This document shows, piece by piece, positions 35,291 through 44,306 of a DNA stretch of 64,000 nucleotides (its first letter is position 1; every line of letters starts with the position of its first letter). The notes under the pieces were generated by a model. That model saw only the letters and a list, made by a program, of their open reading frames with translations, ran no database searches and was not told the DNA's origin. This DNA is from an uncultured Paracoccaceae bacterium (GTDB lineage: Bacteria; Pseudomonadota; Alphaproteobacteria; Rhodobacterales; Rhodobacteraceae): contig CANMQO010000005.1 of the NCBI GenBank assembly GCA_947500055.1, forward strand, positions 248,001 to 312,000, given 5' to 3'. The translations under genes were made by a program, and so were the position numbers.

Positions 35291-35596
35291 ATGACGCAGC
35301 AACTCGATTCTTTTTTTGGTGCCATGTCCGACGCAACACGGCGCGCCGTGATCGAACAACTTGTGCGGGGCCCGGCAACCGTTAGTGCGTTACATCAGCC
35401 GCATAAAATGGCTTTGCCGACCTTCATACGCCATCTTGGTGTGCTTGAAAAAGTGGGTATCATCCGGTCGATCAAGCGCGGCCGCGTCCGCACCTGTTAT
35501 CTGGAGCCATCCCCCTTGGTCGAGGTCCAGGGCTGGCTGGCGTGGCAGCGCGAAATTTGGGAACACCGGGAAGCGGAAAACTCGCCCGAAAGTTGA
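35291..35596 (+). CDS. ArsR family winged-helix regulator
   Basis: A 101-residue ArsR-type regulator: FFGAMSDATRRAVIEQLVRG, then the helix-turn-helix VSALHQPHKMALPTFIRHLGVL and the wing IIRSIKRGRVRTCYLEP. No cysteine metal site (ELCVCDL-type) is present, so it is not an arsenic or metal sensor of the classical kind. It resembles ArsR regulators that sit beside START/SRPBCC or enzyme genes. The ATG at 35291 begins the domain; an upstream in-frame ATG at 35240 would add 17 residues. It is divergent from dnaE and lies 102 nt before kynA, which it might regulate (inference). Confidence 0.82.
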   Translation: MTQQLDSFFGAMSDATRRAVIEQLVRGPATVSALHQPHKMALPTFIRHLGVLEKVGIIRSIKRGRVRTCYLEPSPLVEVQGWLAWQREIWEHREAENSPES

Positions 35597-35698
35597 AGTC
35601 CGCGTGGCGTTCCTGCGATGTGCAGATATCGGCTTGGGAATTGCGATTTCGGTTGATAGGGTCGCCCCTGCCGCGCTGCAAATCGGAAGGGCCCCACC

Positions 35699-36532
35699 AT
35701 GACTGACGCTTATGATCCTGCTGATGAAGGGGCGCAGATGTCCTTTGCCAAGGACATGAGTTACGGCGATTACCTGTCGCTTGATCCGATCTTAGGTGCC
35801 CAGAACTGCCAGTCTGATGCCCATGATGAGATGCTGTTTATCATTCAGCACCAAACGTCGGAATTGTGGATGCGCCTGGCGTTGCACGAGTTATCGACGG
35901 CGCGCGATCATCTGGTCGCGGGTGATTTTCAGCCTGCCTTCAAGATGCTGGCCCGCGTGTCCCGGATTTTTGAACAGTTGAATAATGCGTGGGATGTCCT
36001 GCGCACGATGACCCCCAGCGAATACACCGCCTTTCGAGAAGATCTGGGTGCGTCATCGGGGTTTCAATCGCATCAGTACAGGCTGATCGAGTTCATTCTG
36101 GGAAACCGCAATAATGCAATGCTGAAGGTGCATGAACATCGCCCGGAATTGCATCGGATGCTGTCTCAGGAATTGCGTTCGAAATCCCTGTATCATGTGG
36201 CTCTGGATCAGTTGGCCGTCACGCTTGGCCTGCAATTTGGGGGCGACATTTACCGGATGGACCAGCCGCATGCCCACAGCGACACCGTCATGCAGGCCTG
36301 GACCACGGTTTATCAGGATCCCCGCCAATATTGGACCCTTTACGAACTGGCCGAGAAACTGGTTGATCTGGAAGATTATTTTCGCCGCTGGCGCTTTAAC
36401 CATGTGACAACGGTTGAGCGTATCATCGGGTTCAAGCGGGGTACCGGTGGTACGTCGGGCGTCAAATATCTGCGCCGCATGCTGGAGGTGGAATTGTTCC
36501 CCGAGCTTTGGAATATGAGAGGTCAGTTGTGA
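35699..36532 (+). CDS. kynA: tryptophan 2,3-dioxygenase
   Basis: A heme enzyme of 277 residues that opens L-tryptophan to N-formylkynurenine, the first step of the kynurenine route. Family blocks are [44 protein letters not shown] and the late [13 protein letters not shown]. The ATG follows GGAAGG. It overlaps kynU by one base (TGATG), so both are on one transcript. A formamidase gene is not seen in the window, so the middle step must be encoded elsewhere or occur by another hydrolase. Confidence 0.95.
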   Translation: MTDAYDPADEGAQMSFAKDMSYGDYLSLDPILGAQNCQSDAHDEMLFIIQHQTSELWMRLALHELSTARDHLVAGDFQPAFKMLARVSRIFEQLNNAWDVLRTMTPSEYTAFREDLGASSGFQSHQYRLIEFILGNRNNAMLKVHEHRPELHRMLSQELRSKSLYHVALDQLAVTLGLQFGGDIYRMDQPHAHSDTVMQAWTTVYQDPRQYWTLYELAEKLVDLEDYFRRWRFNHVTTVERIIGFKRGTGGTSGVKYLRRMLEVELFPELWNMRGQL

Positions 36533-37734
36533 TGAAGGATGTGCCGATGCAGTTGCCCATGAAAGACCGGTTTCATTTGCCCGAAGGGATGATTTATCTG
36601 GATGGTAATTCGCTGGGCCCTTTGCCCCGCGATGTCCCGGACCATCTGTCACGCATGGTTACTGATGAATGGGGTGCCCATCTGATCAAGGCCTGGAATG
36701 TCGATGACTGGATGGGCCAGCCGATGCGCGTGGGCAATCAGGTGGGTCGTTTGGTCGGCGCCCCCGAAGGGTCCATCACCATGGGCGATACCTTGTCGAT
36801 CAAGGTCTATCAGGCCCTGTCTGCCGCTTTGCAGTTGCGCCCGGATCGCAGGGTGATCCTGTCCGATAGCGGTAATTTTCCGTCTGATCTGTATATGGCC
36901 CAAGGTCTGATCGCCCATTTGAATGCCGGTCATGAATTGCGCGTTGTCGCACCCGAGGAGGTTGCGGGTGCGATGACGGATGACGTTGCTGTTGCGATGA
37001 TCACCCAAGTTGATTACCGCAGTGGTCGGATGCATGACATGGAAGGTATCACCAAGGCGGCCCATGCGGCCGGCGCTGTCATGTTGTGGGACCTGGCGCA
37101 TTCTGCCGGGGCGGTCCCTGTCGATCTGGCCGCCTCTGCCTGCGAATTTGCGGTTGGCTGCACCTATAAATACCTCAATGGCGGTCCGGGTGCCCCGGCG
37201 TTCATCTATGTCCGTCCTGACCTGATCGGGGGGATTGATCCGGCCTTGTCCGGCTGGCTCGGCCATGATGCCCCGTTTGCGTTTGAGCCATCCTATCGCC
37301 CCGCCCCGGATATTGAGCGGATGCGTGTCGGCACCCCGCCTGTCTTGCAACTGAGCGCGTTGGAGGCTGCTTTGCGTGTCTGGGATAGCGTCGATATGCA
37401 ACATTTGCGTGATCGGAGCATTGCCTTGTCCGAGTTGTTCATTGCAGAGGTTGAGGCGCGGTGTCCCGCCCTGACGCTGGCCAGCCCGCGTGACCCGGCA
37501 TTGCGCGGGTCGCAAGTGTCATTCGCCTTTGAGTATGGTTATGCGGCGATGCAGGCCCTGATCGCTCGCGATGTGATCGGGGATTTTCGTGCGCCTGATA
37601 TCATGCGCTTTGGCTTTACCCCGCTTTATCTGGATGAAAGCGACGTCCGGCGCGCGGTGGATGTGCTGGCGGATGTGCTGGATAACCGGCTGTGGGATAA
37701 TCCGGACTACAAACAGGCGGGCAGGGTGACCTGA
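36532..37734 (+). CDS. kynU: kynureninase
   Basis: A PLP enzyme of 400 residues that cleaves kynurenine to anthranilate and alanine. The fold-type I landmarks are YLDGNSLGP at 22-30, SDSGNFPSDLYMAQG around 111, the Asp in LWDLAHSAGAVP and the Schiff-base Lys213 in TYKYLNGGPGAP. Length matches the family. The start ATG at 36532 overlaps the kynA stop and has GAGAGG upstream; the open frame before it belongs to kynA. The next gene is 67 nt downstream. Confidence 0.95.
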   Translation: MKDVPMQLPMKDRFHLPEGMIYLDGNSLGPLPRDVPDHLSRMVTDEWGAHLIKAWNVDDWMGQPMRVGNQVGRLVGAPEGSITMGDTLSIKVYQALSAALQLRPDRRVILSDSGNFPSDLYMAQGLIAHLNAGHELRVVAPEEVAGAMTDDVAVAMITQVDYRSGRMHDMEGITKAAHAAGAVMLWDLAHSAGAVPVDLAASACEFAVGCTYKYLNGGPGAPAFIYVRPDLIGGIDPALSGWLGHDAPFAFEPSYRPAPDIERMRVGTPPVLQLSALEAALRVWDSVDMQHLRDRSIALSELFIAEVEARCPALTLASPRDPALRGSQVSFAFEYGYAAMQALIARDVIGDFRAPDIMRFGFTPLYLDESDVRRAVDVLADVLDNRLWDNPDYKQAGRVT

Positions 37735-37801
37735 TCCGGCTTGACCCTGCCGCGCCAGCGCCTAGTTTGCCGATCTCTCACATCAGGAAAACAGGTGCCC
37801 C

Positions 37802-39037
37802 ATGTCAGATCACATCGACCCCGTAAAGCTGGACCGTTTGGCCGAGGTGGCCGTGCGTATTGGTGTAAACCTGCAACCGGGGCAGGATTTGGTGATTACC
37901 GCCCCAACAGACGCGATGGAACTGGTCCGTCGGATCACGGTGCATGCCTATAAGGCGGGCGCGGGTGCGGTTGTTCCGTTTTTCTCTGATGATGCAATGA
38001 TACTGGCCCGGTTCGAACATGGCCGGGATGAAAGTTTTGATCATGCCCCGGCATGGCTTTACGGCGCGATGGCAGAGGCGTTCAAAGGTGGGGCGGCCCG
38101 GATGGCGATCAAGGGTGACGATCCGATGTTGCTGGCAGATCAGGACCCCGAAAAGGTTGCCCGCGTCAGCAAAGCCACGTCGATTGCCGCAAAACCGGCG
38201 ATGGATCCGATTGTGGGTTTTGAGGTGAACTGGAACATCGTGGCCTATCCCGGTGCGGGCTGGGCGAAGGCCGTTTTCCCCGATCTGCCGGTTGAAGAGG
38301 CGCAGGGCAGGCTGATGGATGCGATCTATGATGCCTCGCGGCTGGACGGCGATGATCCTGTGGCCAATTGGGAGGCCCATACCAAGACCCTGAAAGAGCG
38401 GGTGAACTGGCTGAACGACCAGAATTTTGCCGCCCTGCACTATACCGGACCAGGCACCGACCTGCATCTGGGCCTTGCGGATGGGCATATCTGGAAGGGC
38501 GGTGCATCGCCCGCGCTGAACGGCGTGGTCTGCCAGCCGAACATCCCGACCGAAGAGGTCTTTACCTGCCCGCATGCCTATAAGGTGGAAGGGACGGTTG
38601 CCGCCACCAAACCGCTGGCCCATCAGGGTAGCGTGATCGAGGATATCGCCGTGCGTTTTGAGGCAGGACGCATAGTGGAGGCGACAGCCAGCAAGGGCGA
38701 GGATGTGCTGAAGGCGCTGCTGAAAACCGATGATGGTGCCAGTCGGATCGGTGAGGTGGCACTTGTCCCCCATTCGAGCCCGATCAGCCAGTCGGGGACG
38801 CTGTTCTATAACACATTGTTTGATGAAAACGCGTCTTGCCATATCGCGCTTGGCCAATGCTATGCCGACACGATTGAAGGCGGGTCCGAACTGTCGCCGG
38901 AAGAGCTGAAGCAAAAGGGCGGCAACCAAAGTATTATCCATGTGGATTGGATGATGGGGTCGGACGCGGTGGATATTGACGGGATCACCAAAACCGGTGA
39001 GCGGGTGCCTGTCATGCGCGGCGGTGAATGGGCTTGA
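37802..39037 (+). CDS. M29 family aminopeptidase
   Basis: A 411-residue metallo-aminopeptidase of the thermophilic-type M29 family, cytoplasmic. Conserved blocks are visible in order: GVNLQPGQDLVITAPTDA, an internal NIPTEEVFTCPHAYKVEGTV that carries a metal Glu, then VALVPHSSPISQSGTLFYNT and NQSIIHVDWMMGSD with the His and Asp ligands. No signal peptide. It follows kynU in the same direction but with its own AGGTG site, so it may be an independent gene. It would trim neutral residues from peptides. Confidence 0.92.
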   Translation: MSDHIDPVKLDRLAEVAVRIGVNLQPGQDLVITAPTDAMELVRRITVHAYKAGAGAVVPFFSDDAMILARFEHGRDESFDHAPAWLYGAMAEAFKGGAARMAIKGDDPMLLADQDPEKVARVSKATSIAAKPAMDPIVGFEVNWNIVAYPGAGWAKAVFPDLPVEEAQGRLMDAIYDASRLDGDDPVANWEAHTKTLKERVNWLNDQNFAALHYTGPGTDLHLGLADGHIWKGGASPALNGVVCQPNIPTEEVFTCPHAYKVEGTVAATKPLAHQGSVIEDIAVRFEAGRIVEATASKGEDVLKALLKTDDGASRIGEVALVPHSSPISQSGTLFYNTLFDENASCHIALGQCYADTIEGGSELSPEELKQKGGNQSIIHVDWMMGSDAVDIDGITKTGERVPVMRGGEWA

Positions 39038-39103
39038 ACGCCCATCTGCATGCTTGCGAAATTGTAACCTTTGCACATATAGAAAGGCATGTAGTCGGAG
39101 ATC

Positions 39104-39418
39104 ATGATGCGCGCACGAATCTATAAGCCAGCGAAAACTGCCATGTCGTCGGGCACTGCCAAGACGAGGCATTGGGTTCTGGAACATGTGGCTGAAACGG
39201 CGCGCGAGGTTGATCCGCTGATGGGCTGGACCTCTTCTGTTGACACGCAGGCGCAGGTCAAGCTGACATTCGACAGCAAGGAAAAGGCTGTTGAATACGC
39301 ACGTGAAAATGACATCGACTTCGTGATCCAAGAGCCGAAAACCCGCAAGGCGAATATTCGGCCCGGCGGTTATGGCGAGAACTTTGCCACAAACCGGCGT
39401 GGGGCATGGACCCACTAG
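39104..39418 (+). CDS. ETC complex I subunit, NDUFS4-like accessory protein
   Basis: A 104-residue protein matching the alphaproteobacterial homologue of mitochondrial NDUFS4 (ETC complex I subunit conserved region): [16 protein letters not shown] and [20 protein letters not shown], then [20 protein letters not shown] and PGGYGENF. It docks on the peripheral arm of NADH dehydrogenase. The rest of complex I is encoded elsewhere, as is usual. GGAG precedes the double ATG (39104 or 39107 as start). Confidence 0.92.
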   Translation: MMRARIYKPAKTAMSSGTAKTRHWVLEHVAETAREVDPLMGWTSSVDTQAQVKLTFDSKEKAVEYARENDIDFVIQEPKTRKANIRPGGYGENFATNRRGAWTH

Positions 39419-39457
39419 GCCCTGTCCTAACCTATATTCTGTGAGTTTACCCTGACC

Positions 39458-40222
39458 ATGCGCGCTCGCATAGCTGCATTCATTGAAAGCCGCCCCGTGG
39501 GTGGGCTGATCATTGGCGTGATCATCTTCAATGCGATTATCCTTGGGCTTGAGACGTCACCCGCAGTGATGGAGCAGGCTGGTGCTTTGATCCATGCGTT
39601 GGACAAGGCCTGCCTTGTCTTTTTTGTTGTGGAACTCTTGCTAAAGCTTTTCGCCTACGGCTTTCGCTTCTTTCGCAGTGGCTGGAACCTGTTTGATCTG
39701 GCGATTGTGGGTATCGCGCTGGTTCCCGCATCGTCGGGGATGTCCGTATTGCGCGCCTTGCGCATCTTGCGCGTGCTGCGCCTCGTCTCAGTCGCGCCGC
39801 GCCTGCGCCGTGTGGTTGAGGGGTTTGTGACCGCGCTTCCCGGCATGGGATCGGTTTTTGTCCTGATGGCGATCATCTTTTATATCGGTGCTGTGATGGC
39901 CACGAAACTTTTCGGGACCTCCTTTCCGACCTGGTTCGGCAGCCTGGGCCAATCGGCCTATACCCTGTTCCAGATCATGACGCTGGAAAGCTGGTCGATG
40001 GGGATCGTCCGCCCGGTGATGGAAACCTACCCCTATGCCTGGGCCTTTTTCGTCCCGTTTATCATGGTCACAACCTTCGCGGTGGTGAACCTGCTGGTAG
40101 GTCTGATCGTGAATTCCATGCAGGACGCCCATGCCGAGGAAAGCAACGCCGCCACAGACGAGTATCGCAATGAGATCATCGCCCGGCTGGAAGCGATCGA
40201 ACGGGCGGTGCAAAAGAAATAA
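39458..40222 (+). CDS. bacterial voltage-gated sodium channel (NaChBac family)
   Basis: A 254-residue six-helix channel. S4 (about 97-117) carries Arg at 99, 102, 105 and 108, one every third residue, the voltage-sensor pattern. The pore helix and filter read TLESWS (175-180), the high-field-strength Glu site that makes NaChBac-type channels sodium selective. S6 (about 198-218) leads to a C-terminal coiled coil, EYRNEIIARLEAIERAVQ, that would hold the tetramer. The channel is close in layout to the NavSp1 channel known from a marine Roseobacter. It is 39 nt after the NDUFS4-like gene but probably has its own expression. Confidence 0.92.
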   Translation: MRARIAAFIESRPVGGLIIGVIIFNAIILGLETSPAVMEQAGALIHALDKACLVFFVVELLLKLFAYGFRFFRSGWNLFDLAIVGIALVPASSGMSVLRALRILRVLRLVSVAPRLRRVVEGFVTALPGMGSVFVLMAIIFYIGAVMATKLFGTSFPTWFGSLGQSAYTLFQIMTLESWSMGIVRPVMETYPYAWAFFVPFIMVTTFAVVNLLVGLIVNSMQDAHAEESNAATDEYRNEIIARLEAIERAVQKK

Positions 40223-40269
40223 TCGGACTTGCCAAAGACAGGCAGACCGCGCCATACCTGCGCCTGCGC

Positions 40270-40346
40270 GGTCCGGTAGCTCAACTGGATAGAGCAGCTG
40301 ACTTCTAATCAGCAGGTTGAGGGTTCGAGTCCTTCCCGGATCGCCA
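40270..40346 (+). tRNA. tRNA-Arg (UCU anticodon)
   Basis: A 77-nt cloverleaf: acceptor GGTCCGG pairs with CCGGATC (one G-U), D stem GCTC/GAGC, anticodon arm GCTGA-CTTCTAA-TCAGC with anticodon TCT, and a T arm around TTCGAGT. The encoded 3' CCA is present (40344-40346) after discriminator G. Confidence 0.95.
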
Positions 40347-40512
40347 GTTATTATGCGTGCCAGATGGTATTTGCCTTTCTTTCAACGAAGAGGCGTAAGT
40401 CGGCTTTGAGCCCATGTTGACCAATGCCGCGCTACGCACCAATGTCTTCTAAGATCATCATGGTCGACTAGATTAGGACCCTTTTTTGCTAAGTTGGAGT
40501 TCTGGAGATAGA

Positions 40513-40726
40513 TGGCAGTTCAGTTTCTTAGGTGCTGTGCTCGTCGCAATTGTCATTGCCTTTACATTTTATCGGAATCGTGTGCGCCGTAAATCGCTGC
40601 GCAAACGTGAGGATGGTATTTATGTTTGGGGTTGAATAGCATGGAGGCGAACGCACGTCGTTAACAGATCCTTCCGAACCTGGCGGCGATTGGGACAGCG
40701 ATGGTGGTGGCGACGGTGGCGATTAG
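40513..40726 (+). pseudogene. broken small membrane-protein gene
   Basis: From 40513 one frame gives WQFSFLGAVLVAIVIAFTFY, a membrane helix, then a basic stretch and DGIYVWG before a TGA at 40633. Shifting frame by one base recovers HGGERTSLTDPSEPGGDWDS and a Gly/Asp-rich tail ending at a TAG at 40724-40726. The two parts join as one sensible protein if a base is lost around 40627-40632 and a TAG in the second frame is read as Trp. So the gene appears to carry a frameshift and a stop. No in-frame ATG with a ribosome site is clear at the front, which may also be damaged. Confidence 0.5.
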
Positions 40727-40814
40727 GTTTGTTATCTCAAAGTGCCTGCATAGCAGTCGTTAAAGCTCGGACAGCGAACAGCAGCAAAGTCCGCTTCCCA
40801 CTTTGACTCAGGCG

Positions 40815-41204
40815 TTAGTTCTGAAGCAAAGCTGCAAAAATGTCAGCATAAATTGGAAAGGTCAGTTTCGGCAATTCATGAGCGACGCCTAGGTTCACCC
40901 ATCGAAGCTCGCTATGTTCATCTCCAAGGTTGGCCAATTGGCCTTGCCAATGATCGACGGCGAAGAAATGAAAGTTTGCTTCTCCGCTGTTGTAGATGAA
41001 GCTGTCTAGCTGCCGCCAAGATGTAGGCTGAACCCCAACCTCTTCATTAAGTTCACGCACGAGGGCTTCTTCTAAAGTCTCACCACCTTCGACGTGTCCG
41101 CCGGGAAAACTCCACGTGCCTGGATAATTCGAACGGGTCTGCGAGCGGTGCGCAAGGAGGATGCTATCTCGCTGTAAGAGCAGTCCGTTTACTATGTCAC
41201 GCAT
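40815..41204 (-). CDS. NUDIX hydrolase
   Basis: A 129-residue NUDIX protein with a complete box: G36-x5-E42-x7-R50-E51-L52-x-E54-E55-x-G57-V58 (GHVEGGETLEEALVRELNEEVGV region). Such enzymes hydrolyse nucleoside diphosphates linked to other groups; the MutT/ADP-ribose specificity cannot be told. Composition is poorer in GC than the chromosomal genes to the left, a hint of transfer. It is next to a tRNA gene but no integrase is present. Confidence 0.88.
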   Translation of the reverse strand: MRDIVNGLLLQRDSILLAHRSQTRSNYPGTWSFPGGHVEGGETLEEALVRELNEEVGVQPTSWRQLDSFIYNSGEANFHFFAVDHWQGQLANLGDEHSELRWVNLGVAHELPKLTFPIYADIFAALLQN

Positions 41205-41328
41205 ATCTTTGGCACCTGCTTCTTTCCCAGCGATACTGACGTGAAAAAACCAGAATGCAACATTGGCCCCTGATGCTGAAGCTGACCTTCAGGTTTCAAC
41301 CTTGAACGGCAACAAAGTCCGCAGACAA

Positions 41329-41367
41329 GCGTTTCGCAAAAACCTGAATCATGGTTTTTCGAAAGGC
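41329..41367. repeat. dispersed palindromic repeat, copy 2
   Basis: The element reads GCGTTTCGCAAAAACCTGAA and on to TTTTTCGAAAGGC, an imperfect palindrome. It has the same 20-bp core as the minus strand of the element at 8304-8345, about 33 kb away. It lies in the intergenic DNA between the NUDIX and MscS genes. Confidence 0.6.
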
Positions 41368-41446
41368 TTTGCAATGCGTCCATGTTGCGGGCGTTTCACC
41401 TTTATCTGATGCCTCCGGTGGAAGGCGAGACGCCTGAAGGGGCACC

Positions 41447-42271
41447 TCACACCGCGTTGGTTTCAGAAATCAGATCGTCTGGAACTGATGCAGCACGGAT
41501 CCCCGCAAGACGTAATGCTGCGTTGCCGCGTTCTGTCATGTCAGTGATGAACGCGAACTGGTTGCGCGGCTCAAACGGATAGGCCTTGAGTGTGTAGACC
41601 GTGCAAAATGCGGTGTTTTGTGCCACCACAATCACATCGCGATCCAGGTTCAGATAGGGGCTTGTCTTACCGACAGTCCTTAAGAGGGCAGCAACATCAC
41701 CCGTATCCTGATTATGTGCGATATGGAACGTGGCCACGCACATCAATGTTCCAAAACCGTCATTGGCGTTCAGGACATTCTCTGTCCAAATACGATCGTG
41801 GGAAATCGTCACCACATTGTCGTCGGGCGTCCGAAGCTGAACCGCGCGCATTCCGATTGTCACGACTTCACCGTAGTCCTTTCCGATCTTGATCCAGTCC
41901 CCGAGCCGATAGGGTTTTTCGAATAAGGCGACGAAACCCGCAATGACGCTGCTGGCAAGGTCTTTGACAGCAAATCCCACCGCGACACTCAAAGCGCCGG
42001 CGATGAAGACAAAGTTCTGCAGCGTGATGTTGAAGATCAGCGGGACGATCCAAACCACCAAGAACAGCAGCGCGAGGATTCGTAGAATTGGGACAGAATT
42101 CAACGTCAGATGCCGCAGTTTGGCCGGCAGGAATTCACTTACCCACGGCAAGAGCTTTTGCGTTGCTTTGATGAACGCCCAGACCAACACTATGCTTAGG
42201 GCAATCTCGGCAATCACCCAGCCATTGATGTCATTGAATAAATTTGAAACTCTTTGTGCGCGCTCTTCCAT
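41447..42271 (-). CDS. MscS family mechanosensitive ion channel
   Basis: A 274-residue small-conductance mechanosensitive channel. Three N-terminal helices (about 18-36, 58-80, 85-110) are followed by the pore-lining and beta-domain sequence VGFAVKDLASSVIAGFVALF, EKPYRLGDWIKIGKDYGEV and then IGMRAVQLRTPDDNVVTISH. The C-terminal alpha/beta domain is present. It starts 8 nt after the stop of the upstream unknown gene, so the two are likely co-transcribed and may work together. It would release solutes under osmotic downshift. Confidence 0.9.
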   Translation of the reverse strand: MEERAQRVSNLFNDINGWVIAEIALSIVLVWAFIKATQKLLPWVSEFLPAKLRHLTLNSVPILRILALLFLVVWIVPLIFNITLQNFVFIAGALSVAVGFAVKDLASSVIAGFVALFEKPYRLGDWIKIGKDYGEVVTIGMRAVQLRTPDDNVVTISHDRIWTENVLNANDGFGTLMCVATFHIAHNQDTGDVAALLRTVGKTSPYLNLDRDVIVVAQNTAFCTVYTLKAYPFEPRNQFAFITDMTERGNAALRLAGIRAASVPDDLISETNAV

Positions 42272-42279
42272 CGGATCTG

Positions 42280-43395
42280 CTACAATTGGTCCAAATTGAA
42301 ACCGGCAGCGCCAAGTTCGCTTCGGATGTCTGGATAACTCCTTATGGCACAGGTGACGCGCCCATCGTTAAGATCGACGAACCCGTTTCGCTGCAAGGCC
42401 ACCCAAACACCGTTCACTGGAGGGTCAGGAAGAAGCTGATTGAGTTCCTCGACCTTTCGGGGTCCATGGATCAACAGCGTATGCAGTGCAAATAGATGGG
42501 CGTCGTTGGCCGTCGCCGGCAGTGAGCAAGCTGCAGGCAATTGGACCCATAACTGACTTTCGGCCGTCTCTTTATCTGTGTCTGCGGCCTCAGCAATGCC
42601 CCGCAGAAACATTTCGACGGCGACCCATGGGTGACCAAGACTGGCCTCTGCGAGTTTCGCCAAAAATGGATCAACCAGAGTGTCATCGCCATCGCGTTTG
42701 AGGATCGCGTCTCCTGTTGCAACTGATTTGACGACCGCGTTGTTACCGAGCGCCTTCTCGAAAATGATCGCCAGCGCATCGGCATCGAATGCCGGAAACG
42801 TCTCCCCCTCTCCCAGCATGAGTTGCATCGCGTCGAATTGCGCAAGGAACCGTCGCGCCCAACTGTTACACCCCACAAGAACCCGGCCCTCATAGGTGGC
42901 CAGTGCATCGAAGAAGTCGAAAAGTGGTGTCAGTTGTTCAATATGGCGCCCAAAAAATACCTCAAGGCTTGGCACAACAAAACATGGCAGGTCGGATTTC
43001 TCTCCAAGTTGCTTCAGTTCCGACAGGATGGGAAAGTCATGCCGTTTGGCCCATTCCGAGAGAATGTCAGTTCCCATTGGCGGGTGGATAAGGAGCCGCC
43101 TTGTCTGGCCGGTGGTGCCACTTGTGGCCCATTCCAGATAGGTGCTGCTGAGTGCATCAAGCAAGACTTCCTGCAAGGCATCCTTGAGTGCGCTTTGCAG
43201 TGCGTCATCTGATCTTTTTTTCAACTCGCCTGTGTCAATTGCGGCGGTATTTCTTGTAGCACCGAACCCCGTTTTGAGTTTTGCGAACAGGTGCCCGATG
43301 GTTTGCTCTGCTTCACTGCGCGGCCACTGATAGTCTCCAATCGGGATAAGGGACCTGATATGCTCAGGCAATTCAATTGGGTGCGATGACGTCAT
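42280..43395 (-). CDS. hypothetical protein, partner of MscS
   Basis: A protein of about 371 residues, soluble and mostly helical by eye. The middle reads LPCFVVPSLEVFFGRHIEQL and VLVGCNSWARRFLAQFDAMQ, reminiscent of a nucleotide-binding fold of the AAA/STAND kind, but I see no Walker A lysine, so an inactive NTPase-like domain is possible. The C-terminal part (LLIHGPRKVEELNQLLPDPP and VWVALQRNGFVDLNDGRV) looks like a winged helix. The start is uncertain: ATG at 43395, 43458 or 43566 are all in frame; 43395 opens the better-looking segment. It precedes the MscS gene by 8 nt. The function is unknown. Confidence 0.6.
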   Translation of the reverse strand: MTSSHPIELPEHIRSLIPIGDYQWPRSEAEQTIGHLFAKLKTGFGATRNTAAIDTGELKKRSDDALQSALKDALQEVLLDALSSTYLEWATSGTTGQTRRLLIHPPMGTDILSEWAKRHDFPILSELKQLGEKSDLPCFVVPSLEVFFGRHIEQLTPLFDFFDALATYEGRVLVGCNSWARRFLAQFDAMQLMLGEGETFPAFDADALAIIFEKALGNNAVVKSVATGDAILKRDGDDTLVDPFLAKLAEASLGHPWVAVEMFLRGIAEAADTDKETAESQLWVQLPAACSLPATANDAHLFALHTLLIHGPRKVEELNQLLPDPPVNGVWVALQRNGFVDLNDGRVTCAIRSYPDIRSELGAAGFNLDQL

Positions 43396-43566
43396 GGAGT
43401 TGAGATATCCGCCGATTGCTTTTCCATACTGTGACAGTGCACGAGAACCCGCCGACATGCTAGCGTGATGGATACCAGTGGCCGGGCGACCTTGCCTCCG
43501 CCAACTCAAGTGTTCTGTTTGGGGGAAAATCGCAGCAGAAGTAACAAGCAAATAAGGAATTCCCAT

Positions 43567-43953
43567 ATGCCAGATACAAACCTGTCAAAGGACCCGGACT
43601 CGAATGAATTGGCAGACACGCGGACGGCTTGGGCCGAAGATCGCACCATGCTTGCAAATGAGCGGACGTTTGCAGGCTGGATGCGAACGGGCATGGCCTG
43701 CATCGCTCTTGCCCTGGGTCTGAAGGCCGTCTTCAAGGATACGGATTACCCGCTTGTCGCCAAGGCTGTGGCCGAACTGTTCATCGTTGTTGCCATCCTG
43801 ATCTTTTGGGCAGCTGTCACAAAATGCAGGGAAACCCAAAAACGTATGAAAGACCATGACGTCGAGGCACAGTCGCATCAGCGCATGACGACGCTGGCGA
43901 GTATCCTGACACTCGGCGCACTCGCAACCGGGGTTATCCTTTGGTTGCTGTAA
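43567..43953 (+). CDS. DUF202 (YidH-type) membrane protein
   Basis: A 128-residue inner-membrane protein. A soluble N-terminus is followed by the DUF202 signature RTMLANERTFAGWMRTGMAC and three membrane segments (IALALGLKAVF, VAELFIVVAILIFWAAV and ILTLGALATGVILWLL). Proteins of this family are small membrane proteins of unknown role. ATG at 43567 has AAGGA at good spacing. It is divergent from the MscS/partner pair. Confidence 0.85.
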   Translation: MPDTNLSKDPDSNELADTRTAWAEDRTMLANERTFAGWMRTGMACIALALGLKAVFKDTDYPLVAKAVAELFIVVAILIFWAAVTKCRETQKRMKDHDVEAQSHQRMTTLASILTLGALATGVILWLL

Positions 43954-44306
43954 TACCTATGTGGTCCCGTTATCTGCCAATGCGTACCTGACTTTGCCCC
44001 AGGCCATGCGGCAGCAATCACTGTGCCGCCCAGGGCAAAATAGGTTGGTTGCGTAGCTCCACCCAACGTTTTGGATGCTTCCCGCAGCTTGCGCATATTT
44101 TGCCGTTCAGGAACAAGGCCCGAGATGTTTTGTGCCATCGTCACGAAGCGCGCAAAGCGGTTATTTGCGCCCCGTTTATCAACGGCCCCTGGTCCGCGAC
44201 CCTGCCGATGACTCGAATTTCTGGAGACGATCCATAACGTTTACGTGGAATTAATGCTGGTGCTGTTGACTGCGCGCATTGGCGGCTTTTCCGGGACAGT
44301 GATAAT
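43954..44306. other. intergenic region with a possible minus-strand remnant
   Basis: A minus-strand frame from about 44200 down to 43990 reads smoothly (NRFARFVTMAQNISGLVPER, then LREASKTLGGATQPTYFALG) without a good start signal, and its coding frame changes character near the DUF202 stop. It may be a decayed gene, but I cannot name it. No other feature is seen. Confidence 0.3.

Noticed and set aside
37805..39415. A 536-codon minus-strand open frame opposite the M29 aminopeptidase and NDUFS4-like genes
   Set aside because: It covers two recognisable genes on the plus strand and their intergenic gap, with an odd composition (Arg, His, Cys); a shadow frame.
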